NCBI GenBank assembly: GCA_008921705.1
Contig: VFFE01006702.1
Coordinates: 1-64,000, forward strand
Reading direction: 5' to 3'
Source: Burhinus oedicnemus
Taxonomy: Eukaryota > Chordata > Aves > Charadriiformes > Burhinidae
Length of the DNA stretch: 64,000 nucleotides
Position 1 is the stretch's first letter, and each line of letters starts with the position of its first letter. Below are positions 27,741 to 40,670 of the stretch, in pieces. The notes below the pieces were generated by a model. That model was not told the origin of the DNA. It saw only the letters and a list, made by a program, of their open reading frames with translations, and did not search any database. The position numbers and the translations under genes are program-made.

Positions 27741-28572
27741 TGAAATCACCTAAAATCCAACCTTTTGGATTAGATGGAAGGTGGAATCTTTTGAAGCAAA
27801 TTTTAGCTAAAGGACATGGAATAAAAATTATCCTTGCAGTATTTTTATTGAAAAACATTTTCACATCTCTAATTAGGTTCCATGAAATTTTAATGCCCAC
27901 GGTCTTTTCTGGTAAAATATTTCAAAGAACTCTTTTAAAATTATTTGTTGGCCTTGAAGTTGAGTTTAAGGAGTGAATGATTACCAAGCCACATGGGCCG
28001 TGTCATGGTCAGCTGAATATTTATCAGCAGCATTTTATTGTGTTGTTGCTCAAGCCAAAAGTTGTTGCTTAAGCCTTACATTAGTAAGATTTGCATACAT
28101 ATCCTCATAAGGATCAAGATAAATATATTACTAAATGAAGGTAGAGATTTATTTAGAATTTAAAATGTGGAGCTTTTTTAGTCTGTTTCCATGGACTTTC
28201 CTGACCTTGGAAGTTGGCAGGGGTAGAAACTTCTGCAGTACTGGTAAGGACACTGGACCAACCTCCTACATCAATAACATCCTTAAGAAACATTGTCACT
28301 GCTCTAACTAGATCTTTTAAAAGGTATTGTAAACTATTAATTAAGAGAGTGAACCTTTTCTATGGAAGCCTGGGAACCGTGGAAGATAATGTGGTCTAAA
28401 GTCGTCCTGCGTTCATGCCTGATATGTTTTGTACCTCATTAAATTTCAATTGAATATGTTTCCTACAACTACAGGAGGTTTTACCTGTGATTTTGAAAGT
28501 CATTTTGAAAGGTATCAGGCTGGGTTCACAACCATGCAGCATACCCAAGGCTAAGAATAATAACTGAATCTG

Positions 28573-28612
28573 AATGCCTTAGTTTCCCCATTTCTCTGCT
28601 GGAAATGTGCTG
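28573..28612 (-). repeat. MIR-like CORE-SINE remnant
   Basis: The phrase gccttagtttccccatttct is the reverse complement of the conserved 'ggggaaactgaggc' part of MIR-type SINEs. Only a short core remains recognisable. Confidence 0.4.
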
Positions 28613-30499
28613 TGAGAAAGTATAATCCTGGGGAGGTTCCTTGTCTGTCATACCAGAGGCACGTGGTATTTGACTGCATGATGTACAGTTCAACCTAGGA
28701 ATAAGACAATTTTTACTAAGGAATATGACAAATTTCTTGTAACTTGATGCCTTTAAAATTAAGTTGGGTGGCATGTTGATTCAAAAGCCCCAAGCCTTAT
28801 TTCTAGCTCTTCAAATTTCATAGCACTCCCATGAGGCTAAACACACACAAGTCGCATAAGTGGCATCCTCTGGCTTGGATCCCATCGGAGATGTAGGTAC
28901 ATCTCTGAGAAAGAGAAGAAAAAATTGTAACGATCCCTTTTGATCTTAAAACCTACAAAATTGTCCCAGATCATGCAGGAAGATGCTTACAAAGTTCAAA
29001 AAGTAGTCATTTCCCAGTCCCCTTTTTTAGCTGTAATCACATACAATACCTAGTTGTCTATTGAGACAGAATACATATAAGATAAATAAATACTTCTTGC
29101 CAATTTTAAGCCAAAAAATATTGAAAAAAGACCCCCAAACACACTAACAGTTCCTTAAGTCCCTAAGTGTCAGAAACACATTTATTTTAATGGATTCATC
29201 AAAAGAATGCAGACGCCTGAAGAATTGTGTAAATACTTTCTGCTGCAAGCAACCTTTCTAAAGATACGATAAAACACACACTCACAATATAAAAAAATAT
29301 CTCTACATATACATAAGTATATAAATACACATATGAACGGTTATGCAGAACATTAAGTTGCACATCATTACTTTAGAAACAGCATAAATGGTTCTTTCTG
29401 ATGTCTGTGTTTGTGAAAAAACGCCCAAACCCCTCATCAAATTCTAGATCACACAGCATTTCAAAATGAAAGTGCAAAATATGGACTGTGACCATGTCTT
29501 ATTTATAAATATGTGCTATAAAAAGCCAGAATGTACACTTTATTTTTAAATTCAATACACAAGGGGATATTGTTTTTAGTAGACATTCGAAGTAGCTCCC
29601 TTGAAAGATTAATTCTTAAAATGAGGAATAATGCAGCTAATTTGAATAGCGCCATTGAAAGGAAGGCAGTTCTGAAGCAGCCTTTGGCTTTGCACAGTTG
29701 TAGTGAATTCTTTGATGCAATTATTTATTGCTGGCACAGATGAATGATATGACACAACACATTGCCCTGGGGAAGCAGAAGACAGATAAACCTCTATGGA
29801 AAACGTTCGTGCCCTCTTACTTTAGGTGTTTAGCCTAGACATTTAGGAGCGTGGGTATCCAGTGTGAGCCATCAAAGAGTGAGATGCTTGATTCCTGAGA
29901 GCAACTACATTAGGGATTTTTCCTGGGCTTCTATCTTAGTCCCTCTAGAATATATGCTTCTCAAAGGATGAGAGTCTCTCCCCTCAGTGAAATCTCGCCA
30001 TCTCATTTCACTCACTTCAGCAGAGAAGTTTTTCTGCTCCATTAAATACCTATTCTGTCATTGTGTTTTGGGAGAAGACCATCCATCCATTAAGAACTGG
30101 GCACCGGCAATTCGGACAAGGAATGGTAATGTATTTTGTACTCTGTTGACTGAGGCCTCTGTGCAGGCAGAATATGCCTAATTTTAAGTGGTCTCACTGA
30201 CTGCTGGGACTGCTGACATGATTAAAATTAAGCGCATGTTTCAGTCCTTTCCCGAATCAAAGTTTAAACGAGATTCGAAATGGTTGCTTGACTTCACATC
30301 ACATTAACATTAGCAATTTCCTGGCTATTGTTTTTCTTCCCCCACAGTGGTGACTTTTCCAAAATAGATCCCTCATCTGACTGTAAAGGTAAATGAAAAT
30401 CAGGCCCATTAAATTTACTGTCTGTAAAACACTAATGCCTAACAAACAGTATCTTTACATTTAGATGGCATTTCTATCCTGAGGAATCTCAAATCACTC

Positions 30500-30600
30500 T
30501 ATAAACCCTGACCTTGATCCTAAAGTCACTTACATACGTGAGCAACTTTATATTGCATATCGACCAGGATTACACATAAAAGTAAAATTACCCATAAGCT
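30500..30600. repeat. Ancient palindromic interspersed repeat fragment
   Basis: The blocks ttgatcctaaagtcacttac, acgtgagcaactttat and cataagcttaagtgtttg resemble the two arms of an old amniote repeat ('gatcctgcaaacacttac...gtgagtaactttaagcac'). It is decayed, and the family name is unknown to me. Confidence 0.4.
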
Positions 30601-33600
30601 TAAGTGTTTGTGTATTGGAGACCTTACTGTGTAAGTGTCACTCTGGACAACTGTTATTAAGATTGCAATTTATGCACAACCAGTTAATATGCTCCGATTC
30701 AGTCAGGTTTCAGAAATGCATGCTGTTTACCATATACCAAGTAATGTTTCTTGTCTGCATCCTCACAGCTGTTGCCTTCGTCCTTTTAAAGGAATGCAAG
30801 TAATTCCAGGATTTATTGGCAACTGTCATAAGAAAAGTGTTAATGAAAGTCAGTACCGCAAGTCACATAAACTAGGCATCATTTAGCATTTTTTCACATT
30901 ATATTTTCGAATACTGTAAATGCCAGATTAAAATTCACTAAGCATGTGATGACGTCTGGCTGTTTTGCCAGATTTGGTAGTCCTATTATGTTAACTAATC
31001 TCATGAAAAGGTAAGTTGACCAAGTCCATAACAGTAACACTCATAACTGTAACTCCTATAAATTCTCCTTAACTGCAGACTCTACTTAATATCCAGACAA
31101 GGCATTCTGATTTAGAAAAAAGCTTCTCTCAGCATGTCCTAAATTTATTTTTTTTTTTACAGTATTCATCACCCTCTTGGCAGTTGCTCTTGTCCTTATC
31201 ATATAAATAAACTACTAAATAACCCACCATAGTTTTTGAATTCTAAGTTACATGAGCACATGATTTAAAAGAATCTCTTGTATCAGAAGGCTGAGCCTTT
31301 TTTGTTGCAGACACATTATGTAGCCTTTTCACAGGCTGACCGCGTTGCAGCTTAAATGCAGCCAGCTAACTTTTTAGCCCATTTGCAATGCCCCAGTCCT
31401 TTTGCCAGTAAATGCCTATCGCCTTCCAGGTACGATGTGACAGCATATTTATATGGGACACAGTGGTTCTTACATGCCAGGCTCATGCCTTGTAGGCTGC
31501 TACTTAAATAAATCTGTAAGGGACGGATTTCTATATACTGTCTTCAGGGTCCTTTTGAATTAGCAAAGTATCACAACATCGTACCCGTCTGTTAAAAGTC
31601 CTGAACATGCTGTAAAATACTTGTTGACATACTCAAAAGAAGCATCCTGATGAAGGTCGACTTAATAATTTTAAAGCAAGATATAAAAGACAGATTCTTC
31701 TCTCTTATTTCTTTCATTCATCTTGACACTTGACAATCCTGCCTCTGCTAGGGTCAGCATGGGATTTGCTGTTTTACTCTTGTTGGGCAACATTGCTCAT
31801 GGTGGGAAAGATTCTGAGATTAGCAGCTGGCTTTGAAAAACAAATACCCTTCCCTCCCTCTCCTTCAGTCTTTTGTTCAGTTCCACATATAACCAAAACA
31901 ATGTGACAATAGCAGAAAATATTCTATATCAAGCGCTTGTCTTCTAGATATTCAGTGGAATAGAATTTGGTCTTTATTTAACTTGTATAACTTAAGATGC
32001 AATGAACAACAAGGACACTCATACTTTTATTTTACTAAGCTGTTTAAAAAAATCTATTCTCATCCAAGAGAAAATATTTGATGCTATTGTTTTCCCTTTA
32101 TTTTCTTCAGCAGAAGAAATAATTTGTCAAAATCATCCAGATAAAGTGTCTTCTTCATTTTCCTTATATTACATATAATTTCACACACCACATAAAATAC
32201 ACTTATATGTCTGGAGGGCTCTGTCTGTATTTAGAACTGATACACGTGCTAGATGCTGATTATTCTACTCAAGCACTTCTCATTATTCTATTTAAGCACT
32301 GATCACTCAGCATGGTCTGAAGATAAGATAAAAATCAGCTTTATTTCTTATTCTGAGAAAAGCTGACATCAGGATCAATAAGTCCTGACAGAAGCTATTA
32401 ACATTTTAATGAGTTACTCAATAATATTCTAAAGATGTGCTGGCAAGTCAAGCCTCCTTTGATTAAGGACAAATTTCTTAGACTACTGTAAATATATATT
32501 TCAAGGTCCAGAATGCAAAGCTGTCACTTATCAATCAAGAAAAAAGGGCAAAAGTCATGACTAAAGAAGCTAAGGAAGGGGCTGTCCACATGATTATAAT
32601 GATTACTGTACATGATGGAACTTTTTAAGATGCCATTCATCTTAACCAAACAGAGCCAAGTATTAGTCGTGGGGTTGTGTGTTTGGTTGTCATACAATTG
32701 AAGGAGCGTCCATGACTTCCTCCTACAATGTATAGAAACCCCACAATGTTGGGAGTAGTGGGACATATCTATACATGGTTGAATGGAACAGCAAATACAG
32801 GCAGTAAGCCAGGTGAATGGCAAAGCAAGTGTCTGTGGGAACTCTGCTGAGCTTCAAGAAAAACGCACAAGGGGCCAACAGAGTGAAATATCATTGTCTA
32901 AGGGCAAATTTTGCCCTTTAGACTGCATGATTTAATTGCACTAAAATGGATCTGGATTTGACCTAAGGAGGGATGTTACCTGACATAGTGTTAAACGTTG
33001 CAATAAATCTGTTGTCAGGATCATGCTATTGAACATAATGCCAATAGGTTACAGGAAAATCCTGGCTGAGTTGCCATGCTTACAGAATATTGACTTGAGT
33101 GCAACATTTTAATAAACAAATATGAGTCTTTGAACACAAAGTCAGACGTGACTTCTCTAATGGAGGCAGTCCAATAGAATCCAAAGTACTGCAATAAAGC
33201 TGGGCACAGCAAAGGGCTGCAGGGCATCTCCATCAAGACATAGGAGAAAGCTGGGTAGGTCACATAAAATCACATTAGCAAGACTTCCCTGTAAGTATGA
33301 ACATACGGAAATGTGAATCATGAAACCAGCCAAAAAGTAACTCATGTTATTAGATAAGCTCCTCCGTGGGTCTGCCTTACTCACAATGAAAGCATTCATT
33401 GATTTCAGTAGGAGGTATTGCTCTGAACATGAGATGAAACTTTCATCAAAATACGAAAGAAAAAGGCTGCAAACACAGAAAGGGCAGCAAAATGCTCTCA
33501 AATGTTTTGTGTTATTGGTGATAAACTCCTTGAAGATGGCTCATGATGATTTAACACCTGAGTTTCCAGTTCATAATGTAAGAAACATGCATTTAGATGA

Positions 33601-33954
33601 AGACTCAGAGCTGTCTCACCCAGTGTGGAGCACTGACACTTTATAATAAGAAAGCTTCCTGTAAAAGAGAACAAGGAAAAGGAAGAAAAATGAAAAAAGG
33701 AACAAAAAATTTGAATATGCTTCCAATTCTACGCTAGATTCTGGTTTTTAGAATTGCCCGTATCTATGGGTTTAAAATGCTACTGTATGAAAATGCTCTA
33801 TCAATTTGTCTTTTGATAACTTCTCACAGGCATTCTGCTCAGAAATGAGGAGTGCTAGGACTTCACGAGCAAGCAGGTCATGCGACCGTTGAGTAAATTG
33901 AACTCCATCACACTGCAGAGGGAAATATTCCAGATTTCTTCTCTTCATGCTTTC

Positions 33955-33990
33955 TATATATATTATATATAATGTGTGTGCATGTGCATA
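33955..33990 (+). repeat. (TA)n/(TG)n dinucleotide tract
   Basis: A run of tatatatattatatataat is followed by gtgtgtgcatgtgc. It is an interrupted compound microsatellite. Confidence 0.7.
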
Positions 33991-36079
33991 AACAAAACAG
34001 AAGAGATTCCAGGATTCCAGCAGCAAAATGAATAACGTTGGTATTCATAAAAACATTCAACAACTGAGGGTTTGTTGCAATCAAGTTGCTGTTGGCACTC
34101 ACTAATAGACATGACATTTATTTACCTCTCTGACGGCCTCAGTGCCTCATGACATAAACCAGCATTTATAGGACTAAGCCTTGAAAACAAAACCCCTAGG
34201 AGAGTCATGAATGCCACTTCAGTATGTTGGGCAGGTGGCAAAAGGATGGATGTCACCCAAACCCATTGATATGCTCTTATTTTTTCTTTAGTTTTTGAAA
34301 CTTTGGTCAGGCATTCATGGCACATAAATATCAACAGTCAGGAATAACTTCATACACAGCTGTATTTTTTAAATTACTGTTTTGTCTGAAAGGATTCTCT
34401 TGCAGTCTGTGCATGGATAATACTGGAGGTTTGCTTTGTGAAGCAGGACGTGTTGCGAAGACTGCTTACTCTTTCTTCTGTTGAAGTTCTTGCACTGAAT
34501 GGGGTCATCCATGTCATTCAAAGGTGAGGACCCAGTCCACATACATGTAGAGACTGGAAAATACAAAGTTCCTCCCCATATAATTTTTTAGGTGCATAAA
34601 GTCTTCGACACCCCTAAATCCCTTCTTCTGCAAATGGTCAGAATGGCTACAATGCCCACAGAGCTGTGCAGGTTGAGTTCAGGCCCTTCCTAGGAGCTAC
34701 TGAATAATTTTATCCAGAGCAGATGTCATGTATAATGTATAAGCAGGCCTAAGAGCTGGGCTAAGTCCTTGTCTCTGTCTTCCCATGTGAGGAGCCCATG
34801 CACCTGATTAGAGCATCACAGTCCCTCTTAACACAATGACTCTGAAGGCTTTTTGTGTGTGTGTGACCCGACAAACAGAGGAGTGCCCAGACTTACCAGT
34901 AGCTCTGTCACCAGGGTACCGTCTTGCGAGAGCCTTGAACAACCTGTGTCCTGAGAAGTGCTTTAGCCGCTGAATTAGAGGACAAAAGGTTATTGTGATG
35001 ACCGCAACCTCTTGCTCTTTTTTAGCCTGTATGATAAAAGAGGAGAGTGACCTTTTGCTACGTTGTTGAAAGGAACAACAGCCTGGGTTAAGAGCCTAAC
35101 CTCCAAAAGAAGCAAAATGCATGACGTGCTGCTCTTTAAAGCATTCTTCGCTAGCCGATTTGCGTGGCTCCCCCGCTTAGCATGCTGGCTGCAGCGAGTC
35201 CCAGACAGCACACAGGGGAGCCAGGCGTGTAACCAGGGCTGGGCCTGAGCCACGAGGCAGGGGAGACAAGGGCATCTGCATCCCTCTGTGGACCTAATCT
35301 CAAGGCCCGAGTCAGATGTCGTTTGAGACACGTGAGTTAGATTCAGTTTTGGTGCAAATGGGTTCTGGTGACTTCACCGTAGCTGCACAGATATGAATAA
35401 GATCTCGTTTCCCCTCATAGCTTTACAGGTTCTTGTGAAAGGCATGTTTATCAAAAGCATCTCATTCTCTTCTGAAGAACTTTCAAAGGAGATGAATCAG
35501 AATCTGCCTCTCAATTTTTTTGAAACTCTCTCAATCAGCTAGGTCTGATTTACCTGTTAAAAATAATAAAAAAAAAAAAAAGTGATTGGAAATGAAAAAA
35601 CCCCATTCCTATTGATGTTAACAGACCTTTTATAAAGGACTTTGAAGCTCTGAAATATTTAACAAATTATTATGTTTATTTCTAGATTTTTTTCTAGATA
35701 TTCTTTCCAGTTTTTTTTCTCTTGTTCATTCAAATTTTCCTTCACAGACCCTGCTTTCTATATGTCTGGTTATTGACACTTCTGTTTTCTGAATTCCCTC
35801 TGACTCCTTCTGTGGTGGAGGGGGTGGATCACCTCCCTACCCTACAGACGCTGCTCCTGTTCAACCCCTGGACGACATTCACCCTTAGCAGAGTGGCCCA
35901 TGACACCTGTATTGACCTGCTATAACAACTAGGTCTGTTCTTAGAGAGCTACCATCTACCAACTTGTTCCTGGTCCTGTGCCTATACCACCCCTGCATAG
36001 CACTTTACCCTTACTCTTACTGAATTAAATATTTTTAAATGCTATTTCTCAGTTTAGTAGCCATCACATAGAGTTCAAT

Positions 36080-36215
36080 TTCATTCTTTCACTGTTACAG
36101 GCCTTCCCAAACTGGAGTCATCTGCAAATGTGATCAGCACATTGCTTATTTAACATCCAATTCAGTAATGAAAATATTAGTACCAGATCCCAGGACAGAC
36201 TGCTGTAAAACCATG
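36080..36215 (-). mobile_element. Ancient CR1/L3-type LINE fragment (reverse-transcriptase region)
   Basis: The plus strand reads gagtcatctgcaaatgtgat, then aatgaaaatattagtaccag and atcccaggacagactgctgt. This is the reverse complement of the CR1/L3 segment that encodes the fingers/palm stretch up to the FADD-type catalytic motif (compare 39460-39570 in the younger CR1, which has the same order of phrases). It is too decayed to translate and is far older than the copy at 38.6-40.7 kb. Confidence 0.55.
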
Positions 36216-38250
36216 CTCAGCACAGCCTCTCACGCCATTAGTGACCCCCGACAACTACTGCCCAAGTACACCACTCCAAACACCTTTGCAAGCACCTCAT
36301 AAGAGCCCCTACTATGTTTTCTCCTTTTCCAGTACCTTCCAGTACATCAATGGTCTTCCCCAAATGTCCTCTGACAATAGCTTTCCCATTCCATTCTGCA
36401 GTCTTCCTTTTGCTACTCGTCTAGCAATTAGCACCATCACTGCCTACCACCCGCTACTTGCACTCTCACTGCCAAGTTTGAAGTTGAAAGAGGAATTTCT
36501 GTCCCAGAGATCGGACCAGCCAGGACCATCTCTCCTCTGCTCTCAACAGCATGAAGCATTTTTGTACAATGTTCTGGGAGTTAGGAGAGATACTGTGCTA
36601 TTGCAGGGTCCTGGGGCAGAGGCAGTATGCTTGATCCTCTTCTGCCCTCTTCCTGCAGCACAGAAATAACTGTGAGTATTTGGCAAGAGGATCTAGATTT
36701 TTTACAGTGTTTTGGGTAGAGTTTAATGGCTTTCAGAGTGGACATCTGTTGCAGGACAGGGAACCAAGTCATCCTTTCCTGCCTGCATTCCTCTGCATTA
36801 GTTATTTTTGTTGCCCCATATGAACTGCATTCATTTTATGCCTTGGTCTCTCTGATTTTGTCACTACATGCTTATGCTGTGTTTCTGTAAATGACCTCAT
36901 TTAGTTTCTTACTTCTGTGCGCTCTCTCCTTGTGTCTGAGGCCTACGAAAAAACCTCACAATGTAACCATCTTGATCTTTTCTACATCATTTTTCCATTC
37001 CTTTCACAATGAAATAATTTGTTGATGGGTTCGTAACACCATTTCCCTAAGAATCCTTTCCACTCCTTTGAACCAGTTTCCTGGGAGATCAGTCCTACAA
37101 AGTCTCTGACTTCTCTGAAGTCCACTTTCTGGAATCAATTAATGGTTTCTGCTTTGTTGCTCTTCCTTCTCCTTGATTGTAACCTCTGTTATTTCAGTCA
37201 TCCTTACTCAAGTTAACTTCTGAGTGAACCAGCTCCTCCTCTGCAGTTAGAATTGCATCAGAAAAATCTTCCTCTCTAATTCCTTTCTTGGTGCTTAGAA
37301 TATACAGATCAAAAAGCAAATGGCCAACACTACATCCCCTGAGTTTTCTGGACAGGTGATTTGCCTTTCTCTCCCAGAAGATGTTTGGATAATTAAAATA
37401 TGTACAGTTCACCAAACTTTGTGCCCTGAATGATTTTGTTAGTTACTCAACAAAATACCCACCTGACCTTTCTGATTTGGCAGCCTAGGTTGGATCTGCA
37501 GATCCATTACTGAGCCCAGTTCTTTTCTTATTCTGTAAGTACCTCTATAACCCTCTGCTCTGCTGGTAACATTAATTCGTACCTCTTAGGACGTTCCCTT
37601 TCATTCTTCTGTCCCAGTTTAGACCACTGTTCATTAAAGTAACAAATTGGGGTACAAAGATGCTCTTCTCCTTTCTCATGATGTTTACTCCATCCATGCT
37701 CAACACCATCACATGGGATTGCATGGCCCCTGGTGGTGTCATCTATGCAGCCACACACAAGCAACAGCTCCTGGCAGGGAAGCTGGAAGGACCTACTGAG
37801 AACAACACCTGAAGCCCTAATCTCGTATTCCAGGGCCTTGGGAGTACTCCGATATGCTCAGGGTGACTGCTGGTAGTGTGATTATTGGTCAGAAAAATGG
37901 GAGGCAGAGAAGCCACAGAGATGTCTGATGTCTTCACAACTTTTTTACAACTGTTTCAGATTTGAGCTCTTTGCACACAGCATACCTCCTTGAATGTGAA
38001 GCTTGGTCCACTAGCGTCTATCTTCATTGCCTCCGTCCTCAGACCAATGACTGCCATCACCTTGTGCTTTTTTTTGGTAGTGGTAGTGATGAGTCCCATG
38101 GTTTTTATGACACATGACTTTTGCTTTTCCACTGCCCTGTGGAATCTTCCTCTAGCAGATTCATTTCCTATTGGAACAAGACAATAACCTCAACATCCAG
38201 GGGATCCTTGGTCAATATCAACCCTTTGAGATTGACTAGTTCATATTAAT

Positions 38251-38290
38251 TATACACACATACACACACATACATATAATACACACATAA
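38251..38290 (+). repeat. (ACACAT)n-type microsatellite
   Basis: Repeated acacacatacacacacatac units lie about 350 bases outside the 3' end of the CR1 element. It is a simple repeat. Confidence 0.8.
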
Positions 38291-38643
38291 ATTCTGTTAT
38301 GAAATAACTTCGCCTATTGCTGGTGTCACTACAGACATCACTGACTGGTTTTTGGATATAACCTCCTACATTGCTAATGGCTTCATGATTGTAATTACCT
38401 CTCAGCCTGCTTCTTCCTCCTACTGCTCTCTTATTTGACTCCAGGGACATTTCCCCAGCAAGCATTCCCTGTGCCAGTTTTTATTCCCAGACTCATTTCA
38501 CTGCAGTGAATTTGGACAATCCCAGCCCACTGTCTGTGTCCTGTCTTGGGCTCTCAGAGGTGCAGGAGAACAAGACTTCCAAAATATAATTCTCTACTTA
38601 GACTGAAGCCATTGTGAACCATCCCATTTGTAAACCAGCCAAA

Positions 38644-40670
38644 CAATAGAATGATAGAATGGTTTAGCTTGAAAGGGACCTTAAAGATCATCTAGTTCCA
38701 ACTCCCCTGCTATGGGCAAGGACACCTCCCACTAGACCTGGCTGCTCAAACCTCATCCAGCCTGGCCTTGAACACTTCCAGGGATGAGGCCTCCACAACT
38801 TCCCTGGGCAACGTGTTCCAGCGCCTCACCACCCTCAGAGTGAAAAATTTCTTCCTAATATCTATTCTAAATCTACCCTCTTCCATTTTGAAGCCATTGC
38901 CCCTTGTCCTATCACTACATGCCCTGGTAAAACGTCCCCCTCCAACTTTCTTGTAGGCCCCCTTCAGGTACTGGAAGGCCTTCTCTTCTCCGGGATGAAT
39001 ATCCCCAACTCTCTCAGCCTGTCCTCATAGCAGAGGTGCTCTAATCCTCTGATAGTCTTTGTGGCCCTCCTCTGGACCCACTCCAACAGGTCCATGTCCT
39101 TCTTATGTTGCGGGCTCCAGAGCTGGATACAGTATTCCAGGTGGGGTCTCACAAGAGACGAGTAGAGGGGCAGAATCACCTCCCTTGACCTGCTGGCCAC
39201 ACTTATTTTGATGCAGCCCAGGATATGGCTGGCCTTCTGGGCTGAGCTTCTCATCCACCATCACCCCCAAGTCCCTCTCCTCAGGACTGCTCTTGATCCA
39301 TTCTCCACCCAGCCTGTATTTCTGCACGGGATTGCCCCGACTCACGTGCGGGACCTTGCACTTGGCCTTGTTGAACTTCATGAGGTTTGCATGGGCCCAC
39401 CTCACGAGCCCGTCCAGGTCCCTCTGGATGACATCCCTTCCCTCCCGCATGTCAACCACTCCACACAGCTTGGTGTCATCAGCAAACTTGCTGAGGGTGC
39501 ACTTAATCCCAACATCCATATCGCCAACAAAGATGTTAAATAGTACCAGTCCCAGTACTGAGCCCTTAGGAACACCACTCATCACTGCTCACCACTTGGA
39601 CATTGAGCCATTGACTGCAACTGTTTGAGTGCAACCATCCAGCCAGTTCCTTATCCACTGAGTTGTCCATTGGTGAAATTCATGTCTCTCCAATTTAGAG
39701 ACCAGGATGTCATGCGGGACAGTGTGAAATGCCTTGCACAAGTCCAGGTAGATGACATCTGTTGCTTTCCCCTTATCCACCAATGCAGTAGCCCTGTTGT
39801 AGAAGGACACCAAATTTGTCAGGCACAATTTGCCATTAATGAAGCCATGTTGGCTGCCACCAATCACCTCCTGATCTTCCATGTGCCTTAGCAGAGTTTC
39901 CAGGAGGATCTGGTCTATGATCTTGCTGGGCAAAGAGGTGAGACTGACGAGCCTGTAGTTCCCCAGGTCTTTTTTTTTAACCCTTTTTAAAAACAGGGGT
40001 TATGTTTCCCCTTTTCCAGTCAGCGGGAATATCAGCAGACTGCCATGACTTCTCAAATATGATGGATAGCGGCTTAGTAACTTCATCCGCCAGTTCCCTG
40101 AGGACCCATGGACGAATCTCATCAGGTCCCATGGACATGCGCACCTTCACGTTCCTCAGCTGGTCTCAGACCTGGTCTTCTGCAGTGGGTGGTTCCTCAT
40201 TCTCCCAGTCCCTGCCTTTACCTTCTGCAACTTGGGCAGTGTGGTTAGAGCCTTTACCAGTGAAGATCGGGCAAAAAAGTTGTTGAGTACCTCCGCCTTC
40301 TCCATGTCCTCGGTGACCAGGTCTCCCATTTCCTTCCTGAGTGGGCCCACATTTTCTGTAGTCTTCCTTTTGTCGCTGATATACCTATAGAAGGTTGCCC
40401 CTGACGCCCCTGGCCAGATTCAACTCTATCTGGGCTTTAGCTTTTCTAACCTGATCCCTGGCTGCCCGGACAATTTCTCTTGCTTCCATCCTCCGTAGGC
40501 TTCCTTTTTCTGTTTGAGATTGTCTAGGATCTCCTTGTTCATCCACGCAAGTCTCCTGGTGTTTTTGCCTGACTTCCTCTTTGTCGGGATGCATCGCTCC
40601 TGAGCTTGGTGGAGGTGGTCCTTGAATATTATCCAGCTTTCTTGGATCCCTCTTCCTTAATCATCGCCAA
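38644..40670 (-). mobile_element. CR1 non-LTR retrotransposon, 5'-truncated, about 2.0 kb
   Basis: On the minus strand a CR1 LINE runs from about 40670 to a 3' tail at 38644, where the plus strand reads caatagaatgatagaatgg, the reverse complement of the ATTCTRTG-type terminus. The 3' untranslated region occupies about 38644-38960. Upstream is the ORF2 reverse transcriptase, split by frameshifts into pieces: [20 protein letters not shown] (40385-40594), [20 protein letters not shown] (40156-40350), [12 protein letters not shown] (39589-39933), NIFVGDMD with the catalytic-type KFADDTKLCG (39103-39585), and VRPHLEYC followed by [11 protein letters not shown] (38964-39254). The endonuclease part is missing. 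It is a dead copy, but its long surviving frames show it is far younger than the LINE remnants at 36.1 and 62.1 kb. The high-coordinate boundary is approximate. Confidence 0.93.
38964..39933 (-). pseudogene. Broken CR1 ORF2 (reverse transcriptase) reading frames
   Basis: Three overlapping or adjoining frames together span the reverse-transcriptase palm, thumb and C-terminal part of CR1 ORF2. The frame changes at about 39586 and again near 39250, so no single product is possible. The FADD box lies at about 39468-39479. Nothing suggests host use. Confidence 0.85.

Larger units (their letters stand above)
27741..38640. other. Gene-poor region, repeats and possible non-coding elements
   Basis: No coding gene recognised over about 11 kb. 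It holds a MIR-like remnant (28573-28612), a palindromic repeat remnant (30500-30600), a TA/TG tract (33955-33990), an ancient LINE fragment (about 36080-36215) and an ACACAT microsatellite (38251-38290). Blocks at 30190-30330 and 30890-31010 are AT-rich, free of evident repeats, and look like candidate conserved elements. The 142-codon frame at 36241-36669 shows no family resemblance. Sequence at 37000-37940 may be further old repeat that I cannot classify. Confidence 0.5.

Noticed and set aside
36241..36669. 142-codon plus-strand open frame
   Set aside because: No recognisable family, low-complexity S/P/L content, beside an old LINE fragment.
39208..39891. Plus-strand open frames of 88-111 codons over the CR1
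   Set aside because: They are antisense shadows of the minus-strand CR1 reverse transcriptase.
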